Shown here: piece after piece, positions 28,696 to 40,422 of the stretch
Layout of the letters: each line of letters opens with the position of its first letter
How positions within the stretch are numbered: position 1 is the stretch's first letter
NCBI RefSeq assembly: GCF_021130785.1
Contig: NC_060207.1
Location: 102,775,001-102,839,000 of the forward strand
From: Homalodisca vitripennis
Lineage: Eukaryota; Arthropoda; Insecta; Hemiptera; Cicadellidae
Length of the DNA: 64,000 bases
Reading direction: 5' to 3'
Program-made: the position numbers and the translations under genes
Notes under the pieces: generated by a model
Databases searched by the model: none
Seen by the model: only the letters and a program-made list of their open reading frames with translations
What the model was told of the DNA's origin: nothing

Positions 28696-29869
28696 GTCTT
28701 GTTGAAGAAGTTGTGAAAATTATAGGTGTAAGCATAGGTTCAATTATATCTCATTTTAAAGGTGTTTCTCAGGAAAACACTGCCATAAATCCGACTGATA
28801 AAGAAATATATGTTAGGAAATGGAAGCCTCTCAAAGTTTAATTGATTATGTGGTAATGAAAGCCAAAAGTGGATTAGTCTCAATCATGACGGGTTACGAG
28901 GAATAATGCTAATATCTCCCTTATTGTTGTAAAATTTAAAGTAGATTATGGAAGGAAAATTGTACAGAGCAGCAGCAGCTGTGCAGTTCCGTAAACATTC
29001 ACCTAACAGCATCAACATCGACAAAGCTTCCTCATTCGTGAATGGCATATTTGATAGACAATACACGTCTTCATGGACACAGCAGAAAACTGGCTGACTA
29101 ACTAAAAGAAATAAAATCTTGACATGATTACCATCTTTTATCATTTCTCCCAAACTTGTTCAAAAAGGTTCAGTAGTTGAAGATTAGCTTGTCCATACCA
29201 GTAAAAAATAACTGAACGTACAAACACGTGTTTAGATAAATTCAAAACAGGTTAAAACATAGCTGGCATTGCTATTTGGTTTGTTACTAAACAAATCTTA
29301 TCACAGGTAAGATGTGTAAGGTAATGTAGATCAAACGTAATCAACATTTAAATTTGATAGCAATTCATACTTATAGTTTAAGGCATGTCTCATTATGTGG
29401 GCAGTGTTTTAAAAACAAGTATAGGCAAATATTAGAGAACACAACACTGTGTACTAAATGCGATTTTGTAATGTAATTTTGGCACCATTTCTCAACCATC
29501 CAATATAAAACCAAACTTTAAATATAAAAATTTTAGTTTTAAAGACAGGTATTGATAATTGTAATGAAAATCATACCTTGCTATTTAAATATTTTAGGTT
29601 TTACAAGTTTAGAATATCCTAAATTTGAAATGTGTTAAAAATTTGGAAATGTTCTGAAAAGTGACAATTGTAACAGATTTAAAAAAGACTACTTTGGTAA
29701 TCTTGGATAAAAATTTGGATGTGCAAAAGTTTTTAATGAGGTAACAGTGAAAAAACTGTGAACCCATACAACTTTGACATTTTGGACCAACCTGTTTATA
29801 AGATGTGAAATAAATTAAAACGTTTTACTCAAAATGATCAGTGAATTAACTTTAAAATGAGTTACAGCT
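28696..29869. other. Unassigned sequence
   Basis: The end of the open frame 28629-28841 (RKWKPLKV) lies just beyond the non-LTR tail, and I do not recognise it. The rest is AT-rich and featureless. Confidence 0.3.
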
Positions 29870-30034
29870 AAACCTATCTCAACATTTGAGTAGAATTTTT
29901 GGATGTTAAAAATTATTTTCCCGAATTCTTTTCTTGTCGAAATATGAGGGTTTCTGTTAAAACGGAGGTAGGTTTCTTGGTTCAGCCACTATACGTCATG
30001 GACGGGTGGTCCACCTCATCCTGTATAATACTAG
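29870..30034. repeat. Dispersed repeat, copy B
   Basis: Diverged partner of the block at 2690-2858, in the same orientation. It ends CACCTCATCCTGTATAATA. Confidence 0.5.
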
Positions 30035-31033
30035 CTATTACTCACTGCTTCGCTTACAATGTTTTGCTCAATCACAGAGCATATGTTTTCTAAATCACAT
30101 CGCAAGTGATTATGGCTGAAGAAGATATTCCCACTATAATTTCCGTACAAAATTCCATGATGTTTTACTGAACAGCTCAAAAGATTTCAGTAGTACTTCA
30201 ACTTTCTTAGGGCAGGAGGAGGATCCTGAAGTCTTCAGTGTTTTAACACTTAATGAGAGCACTTATTGTGTAATGTGAAAGAGCGCTAAGAATATTTGAG
30301 AAACATTTGCCTACTTTGCGGATCACCCGTCTCACTATATTTGTTTGTATCCTTAGTTTTCATTCTTGGAAAGTATAAATATCTGTAAACCTGATATTTT
30401 ATTCTGCAACAAGTCCTTGCATTTGATATTTGTTTACTATATTATCCTATTTCCTTGATTCATTAAGAATAATATCAACTTATATAAACCTCATCAGTGC
30501 AAAACACACTTGCCCATAAAAACCCCTCAATGATTCCCCATAAAAAAAATGCTTTTTTGCGTCTGGTATAATGCTCTGTGATTCCTCGTGGAATGATCAG
30601 TGGCTCATTGAGTTTTGTTATTGCTCGTACCTCTTATTTTTTTTCAGCTTCTGAAAATATTCTGTGCTGCAATGTCAAGAGAACTCTATTGTGTGCATTA
30701 CATGCGCATGTTAATAATTTTAATATTTAAGCATAATTTAATTTCATAGCAATGTTAAAGTAATACACAGAATAGACTAAGGGGGTATGAATTTGTCTCT
30801 GTTGCAATTTATAGTAAAGCTAAATAATATTATTGTCAGGTAAATTTATTTACAGTTACTACTCTTGAAATGCTAGAAATTGCTCGTTTCAATGTATATC
30901 TCTCCATTTTTTTTATTTATCGTTCCATAAAAATCTTGTTTGTATTATTATAAACAAACAAAAAATTGGGAATCAGTCCAGCTGTCCTCCTTGAGTGATT
31001 CTGGACCAGAGAACATAATTTCCTTTTTATTTA
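30035..31033. other. Unassigned sequence
   Basis: Nothing recognised on either strand. Confidence 0.3.
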
Positions 31034-32375
31034 TGTTTAGTATTTAATTTATAATTTAGTATAAAAAGCTGTTTATTGTACAAGTAGCTAAATCTCAGTT
31101 TTATGTATATAAGTAAGACAAAGATGGAATTGAATTATTACTTGCTGTGCACCTAAAATTTATGCTTGTGATGTTTTTAATGAAAAATCTCTTCATGACC
31201 GGCACCAGCTTGTTAAGCAAAATCGGCGTTGTATCTTGTGTTTAGTCAACCACGCTATTCAAGATTGTCAATCTAAATCCATATGCCACAAAAACATCAC
31301 ACATTGTTGCATTTACCCTCTTCTCAGGGCAACCATGCTATTTATAACACCCGACTTCTGGATGACAAAACTTGTCAAACCTCACTCCCAGCTGACAGTG
31401 GGGTAAAGGTAGTATTTTTATTCCTCAGTGACCTTAACTTCTCAAGGTAATCCTTGCTCAACGTTACATTTTTCTACAGTCCTCCTGGGCAATTTATTGG
31501 TTAAAATTACCTTAATAGAGGGCAACCTACCTCAACCTTGACACACTAGTAGTGGTCCTTATCTTCAGCATCCTATGCTTATATTAGACAATCTGACTGT
31601 TGACCTCCCTCGAGTTCCGGTCTCTGTGGAAGTGTTTTAGCGTTAAATGCTACATTCTTGCTGACCCAACATTACAACTGCCAGGACGCATTGATGTTCC
31701 TTTGTTCCTTAAACTACTCACCCATGAACATTATTTTCTGAATCAACACATGCCTTGGGGACTCGTTTTGGTTTAAATCTTGTCCTCTCACTTCCCTCTC
31801 GAGTGATCCTGCTGACCTTACTGCCTTGATCCCCGGCCATTTTTGATTGGTGCCCCTGTAGAATCCATTCCAGAACCTCAGGCCCTAACTATTTCTTCAA
31901 ACCGTCTTAAACACTGGCAACTCATCCAGGCTTTTCACCAAAGGATTTGGAAGCAATGGAACCTCGAATACCCCCAACTGCAACATACCAAATGGACCAA
32001 CTCTATTCAGAAAATCTAAAGATAGGAGATTTTGTGCTTATGCACACTCCCTCTGCACCATTGAACTGGACTCCACCCAGGAGAAGATGGAATTGTCTGT
32101 GTCGTTGAGATCAAGACCCCAACTGGACACCTCACACTCCCTTACCTCTGAATTAATTAACTTCCTGAACTCCTTCTTTATTTTTACGAATATGTATTTT
32201 TGTTAATAAACTTCCCTTATGTTTTACTGAAGCCTGTAATGCTTCAAGGAGGCCGGAATGTTTAGTATTTCAGTTATAATTTAATATAAAATGCTGTTTA
32301 CTGTACAAGTAGCTAAATCTCAGTTTTATGTATATAAGTAAGACAAAGAGAGAATGGAATTGCTTGCTATGCAGT
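31034..32375 (+). mobile_element. Internally deleted BEL/Pao-like LTR retrotransposon remnant
   Basis: Two direct repeats of about 110 bp (31034-31150 and 32259-32375), both starting TGTTTAGTATTT and sharing GTACAAGTAGCTAAATCTCA, fit LTR fragments. The second is preceded by a purine tract (AAGGAGGCCGGAA, 32246-32258). Between them, broken frames on the plus strand include ESIPEPQALTISSNRLKHWQ, then KIGDFVLMHTPSAPLNWT and PGEDGIVCVVEIKTPTG. This is the conserved domain that follows integrase in BEL/Pao pol. Protease, RT and most of integrase are missing. The copy is defective. Confidence 0.7.
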
Positions 32376-32447
32376 TGGTACCATTGACTTGGCCAACTTG
32401 TTTTCGCCCTGTACATAATGAAGTCAGTTGACTTTCTCACTCAGCCG

Positions 32448-32840
32448 AAACATATTTTATCCAATTTAATCTATTAAATCTATATGGTATTATGTACTGG
32501 GGAAATGGCATTGGTATATCAAATGTACTACTGATACTAAAGAAAGCATTAAGAACCCTAACCTTCTCTGGGCCTATTGACAATTGCAGACCATTGTTTG
32601 TCAGAGAAAAAGTCCTAACTGTGATCAACGTGTATATATTTGTACGTTTGTCAAGTTAAAAATAACTTAGATGGCCACTTCCTTGCTACTGATGTAAATA
32701 TCCACTTTACCAGGCCTAGTCATTTAATTTGTGTCCCTCATCATATGCTAAGTAAAACCATGTCTTCCCACAAGGTTGTGAGCATTAAATGATTTAATAG
32801 ACTGCCACCAATTAATTTTCAGATTTCAGACACTGCACTA
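32448..32840 (+). pseudogene. Non-LTR RT C-terminal fragment
   Basis: Plus-strand frames, with shifts, read a YGIMYWGNGI-like motif, then KALRTLTFSGPIDNCRPLF, LTVINVYIFV, and SHKVVSIK-FNRLPP. This follows the CR1/Jockey ORF2 tail, in which this segment precedes the NTR-type motif. The decay is heavy. Confidence 0.6.
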
Positions 32841-32873
32841 ACCAGCTCTGAGCTCGGTGTTCACATTACTGTA

Positions 32874-33387
32874 CAGTAGAGTCCCGAAAACGACCTAATG
32901 TGGATCGAAGGATAACTGAGTTTGTGAAAATGCCCGATTATCGGGAATCGGGATAAAAAAAGAAAAATACAAAAAATACAGTAATGTAGTTGTATGTATT
33001 ATTTGCTTGAGAATACAGCAGAGAATAAACTGTCCAAATACCCTTAAACAAATGAAAAGTACTTACTTTATGAAGGCATAGAGCTGTCTATAATAAAAAT
33101 TAATTGCAAGCACTGATTACTTTTTAAAATAAAATACTTAATATCCTGTTGTTTCTGCACTACACTATACGTTTTGCTGTCTCGTCTCGAAGACGAAGAA
33201 GGAACAGTGAGTCCATTACCGACGCTCCTTGTTCAAAATACTTAAGGACGGTTTTAATACAGCTCTTAGTCCCTCACTATGTGATATTTTTGCAGCTTGT
33301 ACCGTGGAGTCCTTAACGTCAGGGTTTGACCGAGTTACTGTATCTGGACTGGCGGTTAACGAGTGCCGGGTTTTCAGGACATTGCTG
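32874..33387. mobile_element. pogo/Tigger-like MITE
   Basis: TA at 32872-32873 and 33388-33389 flank an element starting CAGTAGAGTCCCGAAAACG. Its right end, inverted, reads CAGCAATGTCCTGAAAACC. GATTATCGGGAATCGGG inside the left end is typical of Tigger-like termini. Non-coding, 514 bp. Confidence 0.6.
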
Positions 33388-33713
33388 TATCACTAGTGGT
33401 AGGTGTTTTTCAAAATGAGCTTATTGCAATTGTCTTCACGTACTACTTAAAGAGAATTTCCACATAACTCACCAAACATGACTACACAGCCTCAAATGAC
33501 CTCTGTTCAAAAGTTCATATATACACATGATATATTGATTGGTTAAACTCTTTATTGTGGCAGGCGAAGTTAGGACCAGTAGGTTACACTTATGTTAATA
33601 AATACAAATACAGAACTATTTGTAACTAAAAAAATTATAGATAGTAAACAGCATAGTAACTAAATAAAGAGAAATAAACATCATTAAAATAAAACAAAAA
33701 TTAAACTTAAAAG

Positions 33714-34473
33714 GGTACTTTGGGATTATACCGACCACACCCAGACATGAATCGTTATTTGACATTTTGCTTCTACTGATTACTAGATTAGCGTACAACA
33801 ATATTTCGTCAATATAAAACAGGAATTGTCTTATCGCAAACCCCTCCCCATCCTCAGACAGAGGTCAAAGTCGAGCGGTCTAGTACATAACGTGATTGCA
33901 GAGTCTCGCCGCCCGTTCAGCTGGTGCATCACTTTGTTATACTTCCGTGTTTTACCCCTACATTTCTCCAAATACAAAAATTCAACGAAAACAAACATTA
34001 CCAAACAAAAACTAAACTCTTTATTGAAAAAAAAAAAACACTCAAAACTTATTTTTATTCTTGATCACACTCCGCCACCTATAATTCGAGTGCCTCCGGC
34101 CATCAGCGCGGGCTTCGGCAGCACCGAAGCCCGCGCTGATGTCAACGAAAGAAAAACATCCCTCGAGATAGTACCTATCAGTAAAATATCAAATTCTAGA
34201 GGGGCTGATCAGAAATATAAATTAAATTGTAATGGAAAGGCAATTATGTACCGTGCAAAAAACTTAAATAATCGTGTGATGCCGCGCGACCTGCCGTAAT
34301 CGGGATTCTCGAGAAAGATAAGATAACAGCGACAGCAATACCGATCACAATACCTGGAAATGCTTGTAAGTTTGTAATTAAAGAGTTGTTTTTTCGTTCT
34401 ATCATGTTTGTTTCTATAAATTTATATTTTTGTGTTCTTCATGCGGGTGTGGTCGGTATAATCCCAAAGTACC
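33714..34473. mobile_element. TIR element, copy 2, with 8-bp target duplication
   Basis: Ends GGTACTTTGGGATTATACCG and, inverted, the same 20 bases. CTTAAAAG flanks both sides (33706-33713 and 34474-34481), an 8-bp target duplication. The body matches 6515-7212. This copy has an extra block of about 200 bp (34058-34245) with a GC-rich hairpin and lacks a short segment present in copy 1. The clean duplication and perfect outer repeats suggest it is the younger copy. Superfamily unresolved: hAT, P and Merlin can all make 8-bp duplications. Confidence 0.85.
34102..34140. repeat. GC-rich 17-bp perfect hairpin
   Basis: ATCAGCGCGGGCTTCGG (34102-34118), a CAGCA loop, and the exact inverse to 34140. 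It stands out against AT-rich surroundings and lies in the block absent from the sister copy. Confidence 0.92.
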
Positions 34474-34780
34474 CTTAAAAGTATTATAACTGCTTTTCTA
34501 AAAGAATTTATAGAAATAATATGTATATGTGATTATTAAAACTAAATGTAACCATTTATTCGTAAATATAAAAAGAAAAAATATAACATGACTTGATTAA
34601 TTGCCTAAAATACAAATAATTCTATATTTAAACATATAAAAAAGATCATAATATAGAACATGTATATACAAAATTTAAAATAGTTAAAATATAAATAAAA
34701 AAGAAATAAAAAACTTTAATTAGAGATGAAGAGCAGCCATAATCATACATTCACTCACACATTCATTCCTCCTGCCGCTA
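34474..34780. other. 3' UTR sequence of the minus-strand non-LTR element
   Basis: Very AT-rich, no coding content. Assigned to the UTR by position between the RT remnant and its probable 3' end. Confidence 0.35.
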
Positions 34781-35958
34781 ACCAAGCCTAGTCACCCTCG
34801 GACCCCATGACCGCGGCCATCTGCTGCAAGAAGTAAATCTCGACAGCCGAAGAAGCCCGATCCCAACTCTCCAAACATTTGATAGAATTTGAAAGGGAGT
34901 TCAAACGTACGACATGCAGTAACTAAGAATTACTTGTTGAATACTTCTAAGGTGAGGAATTCGCAGCGTAGACGAACCAGTGCGGGTGTTTCTTGCGCCT
35001 TCACCAACAACAATACATTTAAAATCGTTCAGAAAACATTTTGGAAATTCAGTTTATAAAATAGAAAAATAAAAATTCTGAAATCTCTCATATCATCCAA
35101 CTTTAACATTGCAAGTTGCACATAATTAGAACGTGAGATGTGTTCACCTCGTCTGAAATTGTACAAGCAACGTAAACAACAAGTGTGTACCTTCTGTAAT
35201 CTATTGCTCAAAGAGATAGTCATGTAATTGTCCACGGTACAGCAGTAGAGGAAATGAGAGAAAACAAGTGACTTAAGGAGAATGAGCTTAATATGAGTGG
35301 GCACAAATTTTTGTATTTTATTAAGCGTATGGAGTGATGCAAATACCTTTTTACCTACGACGTATTCAGTCCAGTCCATTGTGTTAGTAATAGTCAATCC
35401 CAAGATTCTCACACTATTGCAGTATGGTAAGACAGTACCATTCACTAATATTCCTTGTAGATTCATGAAGTTAGTACTGTTCAAAAGCCTTGAATGCCCA
35501 ATTATTATGGGGTTTGTTTCGTATGTATTAAGTTTTAGCCCGTGCTTTTTAGTCATTTGTACTATCTCTTGAATGCTTAGACATTAACGTTTTAATTATT
35601 CGATTAAAGTCTCTTACGTTGCAGTAAGCGTATATCTGTAGATCGTTAGCATAAGCGTGAAATTTTGTGTAAGTCGGTGCTGTGTGATATCATACAGTAC
35701 AACAAACAGTAAGGGAACAAGAATATACCCTTGAGGTACACCACATGTGACATGTTTTCACTCACATTTTTGTTGTCATCAACCACTACACACTGTATTT
35801 AAAAAAGACATTGTGCCATTCGATTGGCAGCGTTCGAGGCAGTCGGTCGCAACTCGTTGTTATTCCGCAACATAACCTAAAGTCGTTATCTAAGCTTAAC
35901 CTATTGATTTATTTTGTTATTCAACAACTAGGTGAAGTTTATTAAACATTCTTGGAAA

Positions 35959-36690
35959 ATGGTGCGGTGCGGTTATTGTGATGATATTTTGCAACCGGAA
36001 TGTGATCATGTTGAGTATCGTGGTAACCATTATTGTTTTGGATGTAGTGTAAGGAAACGACCTTCAGAACAATGAGTGAAGAAAAGAAATTAGCCTGGAG
36101 ATGTATGCACAAGTGTAAAGGAAGGTCTACATCCGTGAGTAGTAAATCAAGTATTCAGACTCCTGTAAAATAGGCCTAACCTCGAACTGTGACAATGAGC
36201 TTAAGCCTATGATAGCTAGCCTTACCAGTAAGGTTGAAGGTTTTGAAAGCATACTCAAGGAAGTAAAAGACAGTCAACATTTTATATCAGGTATGTATTA
36301 TGAGATGCTTAATGAAATAAAAGAGCTGAAAAAGCAAAACCAAAGTTTTAAGCATGAGATAGTGGGTGTGAAGAGGAAGGTAGAGGATAGGGATGGTGAA
36401 ATAGAAGAATTGAGATTGCAAGTAACATAGATCAATACAACAGACGCGTTAACTTGGAAATAAGTGGAGTTCAAGACGCCTATAAGGAAGATACAATAAA
36501 GATATTTAATGAAAATCTGACAGTGGACAACAGAAAACTGCATAGAGAAACCAGACTTAAGGCCAAAGACAGAGACTATAAATTTGTGTGGGTGAAAAAC
36601 GGAAAAATCTATACGAAAAAAGTGAAAATGCTTCAATTATACATATTAAATCTAAAAGCGACCTGGACAAACTTGTATAAGTTAGAACTA
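35959..36690 (+). pseudogene. Non-LTR ORF1, zinc-finger start and coiled-coil/RRM-like part
   Basis: The ATG at 35959 begins MVRCGYCDDILQPECDHVEY, with CxxC, C/H and CFGC pairs that could form a treble-clef finger; it stops at 36073. In another frame, 36209-36430 is a heptad-rich coiled coil (MLNEIKELKKQNQSFKHEIV, then REDGEIEELRLQ-type text). It continues after a frameshift as INTTDA/VNLEISGVQ. After an internal gap comes LKAKDRDYKFVWVKNGKIYT, the conserved C-terminal block of ORF1 in CR1-like elements. ORF1 proteins bind nucleic acid and chaperone retrotransposition. Several frameshifts and a deletion make this copy non-functional. Confidence 0.7.
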
Positions 36691-36739
36691 TTTATACATT
36701 TGAATCATATGTTTTTTTATTTTTATTCTTTTACCTTTA

Positions 36740-37260
36740 ATGTTTACAATTAGCTCAGGTAGTACTTATGCAGATGGCTTGATTGTGAGGTGTTACTCAG
36801 TGTTATGTCTGGGTTGGTGTATATGTCTTAGTATTATTGTAACTAATAGAGGAAGTTTTGCCTTTTCTCAATTAGGCGGCTTACAATTGTACGATGCTGT
36901 AAATTATAGTCTAATGATTATTTGCAGATTGATCTCCTTTATTACTGAAATTCAAGTACGAATCAAATTAGGACGAATATTAGTAATGTATTCATGCTAT
37001 TTATGTAGGAATTTGTCCAAATAATAACAAGAAAATGTATATTTGTTTTTAGTGTAATGTATGATAAAGGTTTATCGTTAAAATAGTTTATACCATACCT
37101 AATGTATTGCTGTAATTATGTGTGTAATAGGAAAGGTTGCCAAGATTCAAATGAGTAGGTACTCGTATATATGTATGTTTCACTTACAGGCACCAGAGAC
37201 ACGATCACGTCTAAGGTCGGTAGATAACTAAATTACACGACAGACAGACGCCACATACTT
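36740..37260. other. Non-coding segment between ORF1 and ORF2 of the non-LTR element
   Basis: No ORF1 or ORF2 motif is visible. The hydrophobic open frame 36740-37024 lacks a recognisable domain and may be fortuitous or a further small insertion. Confidence 0.3.
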
Positions 37261-37869
37261 ACCGACGATGAACTCTCTGATATAAACATAGATAAATGCC
37301 GTTATTACCATGATATTGATTCGTTCTTATCAACTAACTAAGCGCTCATTGATTCTCCACTAATATTACACATAAATATTCTATTCGGAAGCATTTTGAC
37401 GACCTAATGGTTTTCTTAGGTGGGTGTAACTTTGATGTGTTATTAATATCAGAAATAGATATCGATTCATCGCTAACTGCTATCTTCCAAATACCAGATT
37501 ATAACTGTTGGTTTAGATGCAGAGAGTCAAGAAGGGGAGAGGGTCTGGCGGTGTATATTCATAAAACATTGTCTGTTTCTCCGATTTTGTCTGATGTCAG
37601 AATAACTGAATGTGAGTTCATGGCGTTTAATGTAAACATTTTTAAAAACCAATGCATACAAATTTTACACATTTACAGACCACCAATCACCAATGAAAGG
37701 TCGTTTTTGGATGAGCTAGATATGTTGTTGAGTCAATGTAATAGCAAGGAGAGACTTATATTAGTCGGTGACATTAATCTTAATTTAAATCATGCTGCAT
37801 CATCTCGTATAGTTCAATATGAATCGATTTTAACCTCTTATGGTCTCGTGAATTGCATCGATATTAATA

Positions 37870-38911
37870 CAGGGTGATACAGAATAACGGGAATTTTTAA
37901 AATAAAATTCTAAAACTAAGAGTGATGGAAGAAAATGGTTTTATTTGTATTAAATGAAATGTCAAAACTTGCCATTTATGAAACACTGATGGAATTTATG
38001 ATTTTTTAAACAACATCCTTTAGGTGGCGTCCTCGTCTACGAATGCATTCTTGAAATCTGCGGTGGAGATTCCTCATTGACCGCTGCAACATCTCAACTG
38101 GAATACTGTTAATTTCATCCCGAATTCTGTTTTAACTCATTTACAGTTCTTGGTCGATTTGTGAGCACTTTAGTTTTGAGGTAGCCCCACAAAAGGAAAT
38201 CGCACACGGTCAAATCTGGCGATCTAGGGGGCCAGGAAACTTAGGAAAATTAGGATTTCTGTCTGCCCAGTATCGGTAGTTCTGCTTGTTAACATAACCT
38301 GTGAGATGAAAGTGGGCCTTATCCACAACTTGCTTAGAAATTCATCTTCATTGTTTATGTGTGTTAACATTTGTTGGCAGAATTGCAATCGGTGGTAATC
38401 ATTTTCCTTCAACTGTTGCACTATCTGCAGCTTGTAGGGGTGAAATTTTAATTCTAAATGAAGAATTCTGCGAACACTCTCACGGGACATTTCAACCGCA
38501 GCTGCTTGCTTACGAATCGAACGGCGTGGACCCCTCAATACAGATCGGCGTACAACATCAATGTTCTGTGCAGTACGAGCACTTCTTGGTCATCCCGTTG
38601 GTATCTTCTTTAAAGCTGATCCACTCTCCTCAAAATTATTAATCCAACTTCTAATGGCATGTTTTGATGAAACAGAATCATGACGTCCTAAGTTGTAAAA
38701 ACGTCGGAACTCAATCTGGGCAGCTTTCAAATTATCACCGTTTTTATAAAACATTTTTATAGCTAACGCACACTGTTGCCCGTTCCACTGGTCCATAGCT
38801 ACTGTAATGGCGGCTTGTTTACTTGGTCACTGTCACTGTCCCGCAGTGCTGCCACCTGCTCACGGCTGCCACGACGCGTTACAAAAATTCCCGTTATTTT
38901 GTGTCACCCGT
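37870..38911 (-). mobile_element. Deleted Tc1/mariner-type element inside the endonuclease domain
   Basis: TA at 37868-37869 and 38912-38913. The ends CAGGGTGATACAGAATAACG and, inverted, ACGGGTGACACAAAATAACG share a terminal repeat running through GGGAATTTTT. It encodes a damaged transposase on the minus strand. Confidence 0.85.
38000..38796 (-). pseudogene. Internally deleted Tc1/mariner-type transposase
   Basis: The ATG at 38796 gives WNGQQCALAIKMFYKNGDNL and HAIRSWINNFEESGSALKK (first helix-turn-helix). After a frameshift come RSIRKQAAAVEMSRESVRRI (second helix-turn-helix) and KFHPYKLQIVQQLKENDYHR. Then comes a remnant of the first catalytic motif (DKAHFHLTGYVNKQNYRYW). The text next jumps to SPDLTVCDFLLWGYLK and the C-terminal RNLHRRFQECIRRRGRHLK. 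The middle with the second catalytic Asp is lost and the Glu after the first Asp is now Lys, so this is an inactive deletion derivative. Confidence 0.85.
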
Positions 38912-39289
38912 TACAAGAGAAGAAATTCGAAATAACGTTTTAGTTAAATCTTGCATCGATCATATTTACATTAGATCCGATCCTTGGAGGATATTTCCAG
39001 CAGTTATTACCTATAAATTAGCAGACCACTATCTTATAGGATGCGCTATGGTTAACGACCACGGTTCTGGAGGTCATGATGTTTCGAAGCAAACTATTCT
39101 AAGTAATGTTTCTGTTTATAGGCTTTTGACTAAGGTAACCTGGCCAACTGTACATACAGATAATGATCCAAATTCATATTACGAAAAGGTGTTAAAAATT
39201 TTTTTAAATGTCTATGACAGGAGTAAAAAGAATTGTAATAATAACAAAGTCTTCAGAAACATCTCGCTTCAGAGTTAAAAAAACCTTGG

Positions 39290-40195
39290 ATGACTGACTT
39301 CCTTTTTAAGAAAATAAAGAAACGAGATAGGATGTTTAAAAAATGGAAGCATTCTCCAAGGAATTTAAAATATCGTAGTGACTGCGAAAATTTTCGAAAT
39401 AAAATAAATAGATTGATTTTTACAACAAAAAGAGATTACGTTTTTAGCAAATTTTATAACGTCCGAAATGATATGAAAAAGCAAATTGAATTGTATAAAT
39501 CCTATGCTTGGAAATAAATCCCGTGAAAATCTAGACGATAACATATCACGAGCTTTTTTGAACGTTGACACTCCGGATACCATACAAAACCAATTTACAA
39601 TTTTTTTTAAGTGTTAAGGATCTCAATCATGTTTCCCCAGCAAAGCTAAAACATTCAACTAGCTCTTTTAGACCTACTCAAAACTTTTACATACCTAAGC
39701 CAAATAATATATTTATACGTAAAATTATCCAGTCACTAAGCGATAAAACATCCCCAGGAATTGATAGAATAAGAGTAAAGGACATTCAAATGGCGCAGGA
39801 AAGGATTTGTGATGTAATATGCAGCCTTATAAGATTATCACTTAAATCAGGAATCTTCCCAGACAATCTTAAAGTTGCTATTATAAGACCAATTTTTAAG
39901 TCAGGATCTAGAAGCTTAACCTCAAATTACCGGCCTGTAGCTATTTTATCGGCCATGGATAAAATATTTGAGAAATATGTTGCACACTATTTAAATCAAT
40001 ATTTGGAAGAAAATAAAATAATTTGTGAAAACCAGCATGGTTTCAGAAAAAATAAAGGGACAGAAACTTTGTTGCTTGATTTTACAAATTTTATAAATTA
40101 ATTATCATTTAAATTCCAGAAAGCAGGTTTTAGCCATTTTTGTCGATTACTCAAAAGCATTCGATACACTTGACCATGCCACACTTGTTAGGTTT
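39290..40195 (+). pseudogene. Non-LTR ORF2 linker and RT domain, first part
   Basis: 39290-39517 is the basic linker with KRDRMFKKWKHSPRN and FRNKINRLIFTTKRDYV. 39565-40101 begins the RT: SLSDKTSPGIDRIRVKDIQ, then IIRPIFKSGSRSLTSNYRPV (motif 1-2), ICENQHGFRKNKGTETLL (motif 2a). After a one-base shift near 40100 comes FVDYSKAFDTLDHA (motif A with the first catalytic Asp). The solo LTR interrupts it directly after. Confidence 0.85.
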
Positions 40196-40345
40196 TCATA
40201 TTTACTTATAATAATTAATAAAATTTTACGCATTAATATAGTCTTTTTACTAATAACCAGAATTGTATGTTATTTAGAACTGCTCTTTGCCCACCATTGT
40301 TCGATACCATTTTTATTATAAGCCATCTATTTCCACTTATCTTTG

Positions 40346-40422
<77 letters not shown>

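Larger units (their letters stand above)
33547..35760 (-). pseudogene. 5'-truncated non-LTR retrotransposon, RT C-terminal half
   Basis: From 35760 leftwards the minus strand reads CGVPQG-ILVPLLFVV, then a degenerate FHAYANDLQIYA catalytic motif in a shifted frame. A clean 175-codon frame follows (35556-35029) with VRILGLTITNTMDW, LLKSLVFSHFLYC, and the domain ending LDDMRDFRIFIFLFYKL. Further left, broken frames give ARNTRTGS and WNSLPNSIKCLESW. The 3' UTR appears to reach about 33547, near CTGCCACAATAAAGAG. A 760-bp TIR element is inserted in the UTR. The YADD aspartates have become YAND, so the copy is inactive as well as truncated. Confidence 0.75.
37300..39290 (+). pseudogene. Non-LTR ORF2 endonuclease domain, interrupted
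   Basis: The APE-type endonuclease reads from about 37350, with a frameshift near 37385. Motifs: KHFDDLMVFLGGCNFDVLLI with SE (catalytic Glu), GLAVYI, FNVNIFKNQCIQILHIYRPP, VGDINLNL (catalytic Asp/Asn). The text breaks at 37869 at the mariner-type insertion and resumes at 38914 with REEIRNNVLVKSCIDHIYIR and ADHYLIG (catalytic His). All expected catalytic residues are present. The enzyme nicks target DNA to prime reverse transcription. Confidence 0.8.

Noticed and set aside
28629..28841. 70-codon plus-strand frame ending RKWKPLKV
   Set aside because: It starts inside the 3' UTR of a non-LTR remnant and I recognise no domain; chance opening is likely.
36740..37024. 94-codon hydrophobic frame between ORF1 and ORF2
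   Set aside because: No signal, repeat or family similarity seen. It lies in a decayed element, and hydrophobic frames are common by chance in T-rich DNA.
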